Assembly: GCA_039096225.1 (NCBI GenBank)
Contig: JBBPEB010000034.1
Location: 186,001-250,000 of the forward strand
Origin: Blastocystis sp. Blastoise
Lineage: Eukaryota > Sar > Bigyra > Opalinata > Blastocystidae
DNA length: 64,000 bases
Direction: 5' to 3'
Part shown: in pieces, positions 54,266 to 64,000 of the stretch
Layout of the letters: every line of letters begins with the position of its first letter
Position numbering within the stretch: the first letter of the stretch is position 1
Notes under the pieces: generated by a model
Seen by the model: the letters and a program-made list of their open reading frames with translations, nothing else
Databases searched by the model: none
Told to the model about the DNA's origin: nothing
Made by a program: the position numbers and the translations under genes

Positions 54266-57256
54266 ACTTATTAATATCCTTAATTTAGTTCATGTAGCGT
54301 ACGGTGTCTCACACACTTTCACTATTATTGACTTTGTTATTAACTTTTATAAAATAAAAATTACATCATAAAATCCGGAACACAATTCTGAAAATGACTG
54401 TTAAAAAAATTTTTCGAAAATTCTAAATTTCTGGCTAAAAAACGCAAAAAACCATTTTCGCACAAAATTTTAACCAAAATTATTGGATTATTTTTTTTTT
54501 ATCCAATATTTTTCATTTTTATAAAAACACTTATTTTTCGTTTTTCATTTTTTATTGTTTTCTTATTTTTCCTATATCTATTAACATACTCTATATTTAT
54601 TTTTATAAAATTAACTTTTATTGACGGGTTGGTCTTATAAATAGTTTTGACGGGTAGATTTGTTTATATTTACAACTTGACAACATATCAATACACACAT
54701 TACTAACTATAAACTCTAAAGTGGTTTCAGTTGTCATGACAATGACCTTAACTACTCTGAAACAACAATAAATCTTTTAAATAACGACAAAAGACAAACT
54801 GATATCCAACACATTCCTTCTTAATAAACTTATTTGAGCTTTAATGTATTTAGTTAACTCTATATCCGTCATAAATATGTTTTATATTTTAATTATATCT
54901 TTTAATAAGAAAATATTTGTTTATAAAAATTTTTCATCTTTGATACCCAATTTTGTTATCATCAGATCTCAGTCAATATTCAACATATAATAAAAATAAA
55001 AACATATTTGTAAACAAGACAACCTAGATGTCATCCGTTTTTTATATTTTTGTTTAATATTTAATATTGACCGAGATATGTTAATTTATATGAAAAACAT
55101 AAAAATGAAATTTTTCTAAAAATGGTATATTTTGTTATCATCAGTTCTCAGTCAATATTTTATAAAATAAAAAGGTTAAAGCTTATTTAGATATAGGACG
55201 ACCTAAATGTCATCCGTTTTTGCCATTTTTTTAAAATATTAAAAAATGAAGTCACAGGAGACAATAGTTAAACTCAATAAAAAAATGACGTTCGAAATTT
55301 TTGTTAAAATTTTTTCATTTGTTTGTTGTCAATAATTTCATCATTTATAAATATATTTGATATTTGACTCTATATTGAATCACTAAATACCAAAATAAAC
55401 ATATTTTATTATTTTATTTTGTTTTTAAAAGACTTTGACAACAGATAACCAGACAATGTTAACTCAATAAACTCTTAAAACGTTTAGATTAGTGTTTAGA
55501 ATCACTCATAGACACTGTATGTGACTTATTTACAAAAGTTAAGACAACATGTTGAACTGATACTGACAATGTTTGTTTTAAAAAGTCAGTTGTCAGTCTT
55601 TATGATTTGGAAATGTCATAAATAAGCTTTAAATAAGAAAATTAGTTTTTAAAAATCTTTAATTAGTGAAATAAGTCGTTTAAAAAAAAGAAAACATTTT
55701 TGATACTATAGTTTGTTTTGACAATTTCTCCATCAATATTAATTTTTAAAAAATAAATAAAACTTATTTATAAACTAGATAACATATAGTTTATATATTT
55801 AGAAAAATATTATCAAAATATAAAATAACTTTTGAGATAAAAAATTATATATGCAAAACATAAAAATTATTTTTTTTGAAAAAAGGGTATACTTTATAAC
55901 ATTAATTTCTCAGTCAATATTTAATTATTTTATATAATTATAACAAATAAATATAGAGAATAAAACATATTAATAATATAAATTTTAATATTTAAAATTA
56001 ATTAAGAAATGAGTTTAGTAGAGTCAATAGTATAACATGTTAAAAAACTGAAAATTGAAAAATCTTTTTTCTAAAAATTTTCTGAAAGTTGACAAATCAA
56101 ATTCATATTTGACAATTAATTTTTACATATTTGAAAACTAGACTACATATGTATTGCATTTCTCAAAAAAATAGTCAAAAGTGGAGTTGACGAGTATATA
56201 TATATATATGCACATGTTGACTCATAATTTTGTAAAAAGTAGTTCAATGTGTCCTAAATCACATATCAAAGCAATTCTATAAATATTATCACTTTATAAT
56301 GAGTTTAAAGGGTAAAATAATTTTGAATTGTCTGTTTGACTGTCTTAAGTGAAGAGATTCAATACACTTTCTGTAAAAATGAGTATTAGAGTGTTTAATG
56401 TTTATAATAATAAAAGAATTGTTTGAAATAAAGGTGGTTGTGTGTTTGACCAAAATGTTAAAATGAGTCTATTTTTTAAATATGGTTGTAATAAGTATGT
56501 ATAGAGTGTTTTTAAATTGTTTTATATTAAAATCTACAATAAATAAATATTTTAAGTTGTTTAAAAAATTATTCTTTTAGAATTACAATAGTTAAGTCAA
56601 GAGATTCAAGTTACCTTTTATTAAAATAATAAATAGACTTATTATAGAACATAAAATATTAAAAATTAGTTTAATTAAACATGGTTGACTGCTTGATAGG
56701 AATGTTAAAATGGGTAAAATGATTTTAATTGCTTCTAAAACCGTATAATACGTTTTTTTGTCACTAAATACAAAACTATTATTGTTTAAAGAATGTTTTT
56801 TGTCTTTCAAAAGAACTCATTTTTTGTAATTGTGACTTTAAATAAATGAAATTCAAGTTATTCTTTATAAATAAAAATAATAAATCAAATATATATGTAT
56901 ATTAGCACAAAATTCGTTTTAATAAAAGTGAGTATATGTATTTCAAAATGTTATAGTTTTTTAGAGTTTTTTTATAATAACTTATTTGTTGTGTAAACTC
57001 TATTTTATAAACAATACTATAGTTTTTTAAGTATTTAAATATATTTACTAATGAAATAGAATGTAATCTTTATTTTATATATAGTTAATTTTTATTTTTT
57101 AATTTTCTTTTTATGAAACAATTATTGATAATATTAATAAAATATGAAACGATTATTGATAATATTAATAAAACAAAACAAAATTTGAAATAAATAATTT
57201 TTATATAATGAAAAGATAGTCTTTTTACAAATTATTTTTTTATGTTTATTTAGATT

Positions 57257-57293
57257 CAAGCGTAGGCTGGCGTAGCCAGTCGTGAAACGCTTG
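57257..57293. other. GC-rich nested hairpin
   Basis: CAAGCGT (57257-57263) pairs with ACGCTTG (57287-57293), and within it CTGGC pairs with GCCAG around GTA. It is too short for a tRNA and lacks hammerhead core motifs. It is conspicuous for its GC content in this element. Confidence 0.6.
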
Positions 57294-58133
57294 TACCATA
57301 TTAATCTGTTAATATTATATATATGATTTATTTGAATTGATGTTCATATATTAGCATCGTTGTTATACTCATGTATATAATTTCTATAATTTAAATATCA
57401 AATTTTTTACTAAATGGGCTCATTTCATGCCCTTATACTAATGTTTTCTTCATGTTATCACAACAAAAATTTAACTAATTATTTTTGTACTTATAGGAAA
57501 GTAAAAAGAGTTGAAATCTATGTATAGAATAGATTTGTTCACATTACTATTGATGCTTTACCAGCCAAATACAGGTTCATAGTTTTTAAATACTTATTAT
57601 ATGTATAATATATTGAAGAATTACTAATAATAAAACAATTTGTGAGAACATTTTATCCTATTAAAAATAATAGACGAAAAGTTATTATATTATGTTTTTT
57701 ATATCTAAGACATTTATTATATATTGAATGGAACACTTTTCATTGTTTTATAAAAGAATAATTGTCTAAAGACAATAATTGAAGATATATTAATTAGTTA
57801 TATTTCTTCATATTTGACTAGATATCTATATGTATAGCACGGAAATATTGATACAATTGAATAATAAACAACTTCATCTGAATATGATCCAACTTATATT
57901 ATGAAAACAGAATCAATAGCACACCTTCATATTTATCTATTGCTCCTGAAGTCAAAATATGCAAATCAAAGAATCTAGATTCTTTGTTCACCAAGAAAAA
58001 CAAATGAATTGATAAAAAACTTATTCTTATCAAAATATTTTTCCTTTAATATGAAATTTCCATATATTAATTTATAACAAAGAACATCTTAATCGTTTAC
58101 AACTCATATAATGAGAGATATATAACAAAATAA

Positions 58134-58190
58134 AAACCCGTGAAATTCTTTCACGGGTTTTAAACCCGTGAAAGAATTTCACGGGTTTTT
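58134..58190. repeat. right palindromic array of the hAT-like element
   Basis: Two hairpins of CCCGTGAAA and TTTCACGGG mirror the left array next to the right terminal repeat. Confidence 0.85.
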
Positions 58191-58202
58191 TGTAAGTCTC
58201 TA

Positions 58203-58210
58203 ATTATTAT
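58203..58210. repeat. right 8-bp target-site duplication
   Basis: ATTATTAT directly after the right terminal repeat, matching 54139-54146. Confidence 0.6.
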
Positions 58211-58299
58211 TAAATTATAAGGCAATAAAAGAATGTGTTTTCAAAAGTACATAAAAAAGATTTTTTTTACCATTTTTTTTATTCATTTTATTAATTAGA

Positions 58300-60629
58300 A
58301 TGGTGAAAGAGAAGGTAGAATTCAATGCGAATAAGATGGATGATGCTCAGAGGAATGTAATTCATTTTGAAAGACTGTTTAATGATTTGATTGGTATTTT
58401 AAATAAATCAATAAGTTTCTGTATTCATTCAAGTGAGTCTATAAATGAGTTGGCAAAACAATCTATAAGAAGTTGTGAAGGAATGAATGATATGAAACGT
58501 AGTGATCCACACATAATTATTCAAGAATCTTCATATGTTCCTGAGTTTGATGTTACTATGAATGACAACGATGATGGAATTGATTATATTCAGTTTAAGA
58601 ATGGTGGCCCACTTTATTCTCTTCCTAAAAGAATAACAAATAGTTTAGTAGGTAGTTATTTATATGAATCTGCTCAAGAAGATGAAAGAACTGTTGATGG
58701 TAGTATTTATTTAGATTATCCTGATGATGAAACAGTAGCTCCTTTATTTATTGACTCTTTAATGAATAAGAAAATAAATGTTGATATTCTAAAACAAAAA
58801 GATAAATTAGCTTTATTAAGAATGTTTGAATATTGTGAAGTACCTATTCCTGAAGAATTAATGAAAATTTATTATCACAGAGATTGTTATATGAAGGAAT
58901 ATAAAGCAGATGATGATATTGTTCTTTATATAAATTTTAAGAAAGATAAAGTATTAAGAGACTATTTAAAGAAGAATGGATTATGGAAAAAGATTATTAA
59001 CAGATATGCTGATGGCTATGTAGATTATGATAAAGAGAATAACGAAATGTATTTGAATATAAATTATAAATATATTAATCATATTTATGAATATATTCAA
59101 TATAAGTGTATCTATATATCTGAAGAAGAAACAAAAATAATAAACAGAGATTTATTAAAGAAAGAAATGTATTCTATATTTGATAATCAAGGAACACAAG
59201 CTGTAGATAATGGTTGGAATATTAATATATCATTTCCACATTCATGTATACTTGATAGTAGGAATGTATATGATCTAGAAAGTTGGCTTGGTTCAGAGAA
59301 GAAATGGAAATTAATATTTAGGTATGTTTTATTTATTTATTATTATCTATATATAAAGAGCAAGTGAACATGAATATAAAGCAAGTGAATTCCATAAATA
59401 TTGTGATCATAAATGTCCTACTGTGACTATTATTAAACATATAGGTCATGATGATAAGATTAATATATTTGGAGGATATACTACTCAATATTGGGAATCT
59501 AGAAGTGAAAATTGTATATATATTTATGTTACTATTATATAATAGTATCATACTATATAGTTTGGAAATATGATAATGGATCTTTCTTATTTACATTAAG
59601 AAATGAACATGATATCCCTCCTACTAAATATGATGTTCTAAAACCAGCTAGTGCCTTATATTGTGATAAGACAAGTGGTCCTTGCTTTCTGGATGTATAT
59701 ATTAGTGATGATTGTCATAAGAATAAGAATAAGAATAAGAAAAAGAATAAAAATAAAAATAAGAATAAAAATAGTTATATTAATGGTAAAACTAGTGTAT
59801 ATTCTTATAATTCTACTCCTAAATGTACGTCATTATTTGTGAATACAGCTGGACGAGATGAGTCTAATTATTTTAATGTTGATGAATATGAAGTATATGA
59901 ATTAATACCAAATCCTGATTTATATTTACCAAATTCAATTCTTATTACTAAAGAAATGGGTATTGAGTTAAGTAAATGGTTTGATAAGAGTAAAGAATGG
60001 GAATTATTATATAGGTAATATTATATATAATTTATATTTTGTTTATAATTATATATTATTATATATAGATGTTCTGATGAGAATAGGAGTGTAAAGAAAT
60101 GGCATGAGAAATGTGATAATAAAGAATCATTAGTAATTATACAAGGAAAAGGAGAAGATGGTCAATCTTATATATTTGGAGGATATACTAGTATTGGTTG
60201 GGGAAAGAATCATAGTGATATGGAAAATCCACCTAGAAGTATATATATTGAGTGAATTAATAAATATTTATATATATTTCTATAGAAGGTATGGGATGGA
60301 GAGGAGATTCAAAAGCCTTTTTATTTTCATTAACAAATCCTCATGGATATAATTATGCTAAATTAGATATTAATCACAAATATGCAAATTACGCATTAAT
60401 TAGTAATGATTCCAATTCAGAACTTACATTTTGTTATTGTATATCTTTAATTACTCAAATTGGTAAAGATAAATTTATAAATGGTAGTAATATATTTTTA
60501 TCTAAAGAGAATCCAATATATGTTTCTCCTTATCGTAAATTAGGAAATAATTTCTTTGTTAATACTGAAGACCATGATGAAAAGAATTATTTTGATTTAA
60601 TTGATTTTGAAGTATATACTGGTATTTAA
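58300..60629 (+). CDS. BTB/T1-like plus two TLDc-type units
   Basis: Exons 58300-59321, 59359-59513, 59561-60014, 60069-60238 and 60286-60629 give about 714 residues. Residues 1-80 look helical (possible coiled coil). About 100-190 resemble a BTB/T1 fold: IQFKNGGPLYSLPKRITNS, then SIYLDYPDDETVAPLFIDSL and LLRMFEYCEVPIPEEL. Two TLDc-like units follow, each opening with W-x(n)-K.W.L.(F/Y)R (KKWKLIFR and KEWELLYR) and each having IFGGYT near its middle; one continues FLFTLRNE and the other FLFSLTNP. Lys/Asn repeats sit in the first unit. Intron placement after the opening Arg is the same in both units, which indicates internal duplication. TLDc proteins are linked to oxidative-stress protection and V-ATPase binding, and BTB domains to oligomerisation or cullin-3 ligases; its own role is unknown. 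Confidence 0.85.
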
Positions 60630-63065
60630 AGATAATAAGCATAAAGTACCATCATTTCTGTTTTATGATATTCTGAATTGAAACGATTAAATTTCTTAAC
60701 ATTCAATCAGATAAAGTTTTTTTAATATAACAATCAAATATTGTTATTGTAGTCTTCAATACAGAGAAAAAACAGTTTTATTTGTTTATTATTAATAATT
60801 CTATTTTTAATTATTATTTATATCTTTTTTTTTTTATTATTCTATTATCTATTTTATTATAGTATTTGTTTTTATTTTATTTTACTTATAAATAATTTTT
60901 ACGTATCTAATTAATTTATTTTTTTTCAATTATTATTATTTTAATCAATAATTTATATATACCCTATAATTTTTCTAAAAGTATATAGTTGGTTTACTAA
61001 ATAAGATATATCAAGGTTTATATGTAATTAAGTATGATCATTTAAATATAATATATAGTATATTACCAAAAATCTTTCTTTTCCACATTTTCAAAACAAA
61101 TAAATCAAAATATATAAATAATTCTTGTAATAATTGCATGCAAAACAGTTAATAGATATATATTTAAGCATTTATTAGTATCATAAGAATTTATTATATT
61201 ATAAAAACAGAAGATAAAATTATATAATTTAAAAAGATCACTTATGAAAAAATATATATAATGACACTTTAACAATTAGTAGCATTCAGCTATTTTGACA
61301 CAGTTTTATAGACCCATAAGGAGATGATAATAAAATATATAATATAAATATATAATGAACCTATTGTTTAATGTATTAATAAACAATAAACAATTGAAAA
61401 TGAACAAATTCTTTAATATACATACTAGTTAATTATTTGTTATATAATTAAAAATCTATTTTGAAATAGAGAATATTTTCTTATTACTATTTCTCATGCA
61501 TCATTCACATTATTATCTGTCATTATATGGATTGTATAAATAACTATTTATTATGGATATAGTAGAATAATAATGAGTACAAAACAAATAAGAATATATT
61601 ACGTTTTCATCAGTAATTACTCTTATAAAAATAATTGAATGAATTATGTGGCAACAATATCTAATACGCTATTTATACATAAAATTATTAAAACTGTCCA
61701 GTATATATCACATAGATACACTTAACTATAATTGAAAAACATAACATAATAAATATAATTATTTGAATTTTTATGATAAAACATATATTATTAATCATAA
61801 TAATATGAATATACAATTTTTATATTTTATAGTATTGCAGTCTTTGAATATATAATAATACTAATAAAACACAATTTATTTATTTTTATAGTATATTCTC
61901 TTAAATTAACATGTTCAAAAATTAAAAAAAAATGTTATATAGATTTGTTACATTTAAAGAAAACAATATTATATATATAAATATAATTGACTGATATAAT
62001 TATAATGTATATTGTTATATAATAAATAGAAAAATAAGAAATAAATATATAAATATTTAATAAATAATAGATATATGTGAATAAACTTATTTCTGGTATA
62101 AATGTTAAAAATTATTAAAATCTAATTATAATAAGACAGTGACCTTCATTTGATACAAACATAAATACTTAGTACAATAACAACATAATGTCAATACTTT
62201 TATTAATTATAATAATTTATTATAGATTTTTTGATACTATATAATTAATAGGCAACGTTAAACGTATTCTCATTATATTATTAAAAGAAATACTTTTATT
62301 TATCCGTTTATAATACCTACTATTACATATATTTTGGTGATAATTGAATAATAACTTAATTTAGCAAGCTATTAAACTTTTAAAATAGTTAGAAGAAGAA
62401 ACTAGATACTATTTGAGTAATTCTCTATCACATTCTTTGTATTTCTCTTTTTATAATGAATATTTTTCACATATTGAATTCTATTTATATTAAGAAACAA
62501 CCATAGAAAATATAAAAATAAAATATTGAAGGTAACTAAAGATAATTACACTAAGAAGAGATATTTGAACTAGATATGTACAGATTTTATTTCTATAGAG
62601 TTATTAAGATGATAGCAAATATATGAAGGAGTTATAATACGCAATTTCGATAACATGAAAGAGAGAATCACCATTGTACTCACTATAATACTGTATAACT
62701 GTGTCTCAAATGTAATAAAGAATAGGAGATAAACGAATATCGATATTATAATCCACAATAAATTTCAAAGAATGCGTATTTCATAGTTGAATATTTTTTT
62801 GTAATTCTTAGATGAAATTTATCTGAAAAGGACTGAATACTAAAAATCATGAAAATATAAGAATAACTTCGCCATTATTCAGTTATTCTCATGAAAAATT
62901 CTTTTCATCTTTTTGTTGATATTTTTTTTTGAGTTTTTTTAGAAATTCGTTACAATTATTGTATATTGTTTTTAAATTATTATAAGTTATATAATATTTA
63001 TATAAAACATTATATTTTAGGAAAAAAAATCTACATTATTATTTCAATCTAGTTGAAATTAAAGA
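60630..63065. other. intergenic, very AT-rich
   Basis: About 2.4 kb without supported genes; the short minus frame at 62570-62758 has no motif. No repeats beyond simple AT tracts were recognised. Confidence 0.5.
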
Positions 63066-64000
63066 ATGTCAGCCAGCGAATTTTGTTTTATTGATGATAA
63101 ATGTATTTAGATATGAATATAACATATTATATTAGTTATTAGATTTATTCACATTCCAGGATGAGACGCAATTATGGATTTCAAGAGAATTTATTGAGGA
63201 ATATCCTCAGCTACCATTCTACGATATCATTAAACACTCTGAGAAATATGAGGATGATAGTTATTATGTAGATATACCTTATTATCCCATGAATAAGGTG
63301 ATTGATTCTTTAATGGGAGATAACGTGGATATATTTTCATTAGATTTAAAAGATAGTTATGATATATATAAAATACTTGATGAGTACTCAGTTAAGGTAG
63401 ATAATGATATGCAAAGTGATTTAATATTTCATGTTAAAGAATTATTTATAAATTATTTGGAAGAGAATAATTATACTGTAAATAAATATGAAAAATATTT
63501 AACAAACCATGATAAACTCAGTATTCCTATAGAAATGTTCAATTTAAAAGAGAAGAAAGAAATACATATAGATGGTATTTATATATATTTAAAAATATAT
63601 ATATATAGGATTATTTACACCTCAACGAAAAGATGGATTCTTATATTATTCTCTTCTAATTAAAATGATGAATGTGACTAAAGTTGATATTACATGTATA
63701 TATATTTAATATAAATAGTAATAACAATATATATATATATATATAATATAGATGATTATTCTTCAAAAATCCCATTAGAATATATATGTCCAAAATGTAT
63801 CAAAGATATATTTCCCTTTTTAGAAGAAATAAGCATAATTGGTATATATATTTATATATAAGTACTATTAATTTATATAGTGAGTACACATTATAAGAAA
63901 AGTGTTTATTATTATATCCAAATAGTGAGGAATATATAATGGAATATATTCGTTTATTTGAAAGAAATGAATATGACATTTATAGATCTGAAGAATATGA
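63066..64000 (+). CDS. BTB/T1-like protein, 3' end outside window
   Basis: Exons 63066-63102, 63143-63574, 63609-63695, 63752-63841 and 63898 onward stay in frame to the window edge. The N-terminus reads as a short T1-type BTB: FIDDKYLFTFQDETQLWISR, then EFIEEYPQLPFYDIIKHSEK and YYVDIPYYPMNKVIDSLMG, the same layout as the BTB part of the neighbouring gene. Further on, ICPKCIKDIFPFLEEI has one CxxC. The last acceptor chosen is TATAAG, because the nearer TATAG and AATAG acceptors break the frame. The protein is truncated by the window end, so a downstream TLDc or repeat domain cannot be judged. Its proximity to the gene at 58300 suggests a local family. Confidence 0.7.

Larger units (their letters stand above)
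54147..58202. mobile_element. hAT-like TIR element with palindromic CCCGTG ends, non-autonomous
   Basis: The left end TAGAGACTTACAAAAAACCC and the right end are inverted copies for about 26 bases, continuing as ACCCGTGAAA. Both ends begin TAGAG, matching the YAGNG type of hAT ends, and the element is flanked by an 8-bp direct repeat, the hAT duplication length. Each end has two or three nested hairpins built from ACCCGTGAAAG and its complement (54160-54265 and 58134-58190), probable transposase-binding sites. The 4.06 kb interior has no transposase-like frame. It contains imperfect internal repeats (about 54950-55050 against 55125-55225) and a GC-rich hairpin at 57257-57293. It ends 97 bases before the BTB/TLDc gene. 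P elements also have 8-bp duplications, so hAT is the better but not the only reading. Confidence 0.78.

Noticed and set aside
57257-57293. tRNA or hammerhead ribozyme at the GC-rich hairpin
   Set aside because: At 37 bases it is too short for a tRNA, has no D or T arms, and lacks the CTGATGA core of hammerheads.

Overview
The window is nuclear DNA from a very AT-rich, intron-dense eukaryote. Most introns start GTATAT and end TATATAG, many are almost pure TA, and several proteins carry long asparagine runs. The histones, U2AF65, nicastrin, GATA, TLDc and KH proteins rule out a prokaryote. I cannot place the lineage. AT richness and poly-Asn occur in anaerobic gut chytrids and in dictyostelid-like amoebae, but H3 and H4 here have unusual C-termini and fit neither cleanly. 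No rRNA, tRNA or CRISPR was seen. Exon coordinates were built by hand from reading frame and splice-site logic and have not been checked against transcripts.

Layout. 0.8-3.9 kb: an 11-exon multi-pass membrane protein. 6.3-14.6 kb: a histone locus with H1 and then two almost identical divergent H4/H3 pairs arranged as an inverted repeat around a small unknown gene and a GATA-type zinc-finger gene. 14.56-20.0 kb: a decayed element with CACTG-type terminal inverted repeats. 20.1-27.4 kb: three RNA-processing genes, U2AF65-like (minus), CHTOP-like (minus) and FUBP-like KH protein (plus). 29.2-32.5 kb: nicastrin. 33.0-33.6 kb: a small heat-shock protein with a metallothionein-like cysteine insert. 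34.5-35.9 kb: a seven-helix membrane protein. 37.1-41.1 kb: a WD40 protein. 42.2-52.7 kb: a giant Asn-rich protein with a Myb/SANT-like segment. 54.1-58.2 kb: a hAT-like element with palindromic ends. 58.3-64.0 kb: two BTB-like proteins, one with two TLDc-type units; the second runs off the window.

Main signals. (1) All four core-histone genes are followed by the same 16-nt stem-loop (6-bp stem, TTTT loop) and a purine-rich TGAAGAAA box, the geometry of the animal histone mRNA 3' end; H1 lacks it. (2) At least two introns look minor-spliceosome (U12, AT-AC): the last intron of the GATA gene has an exact ATATCCTTT donor, and a WD40 intron has ATATCCATT with a TTCCTTAAT branch site. Both restore the reading frame where no GT-AG intron does. 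(3) The heat-shock protein carries nine cysteines in a strict C-x-C-x4 repeat. (4) Two TIR elements have identifiable ends and target-site duplications, and one abuts the end of the histone inverted repeat. (5) Short GC-rich words (CCCGYG/CACGGG and CACGTG) recur in exons of intron-rich genes in different reading frames.
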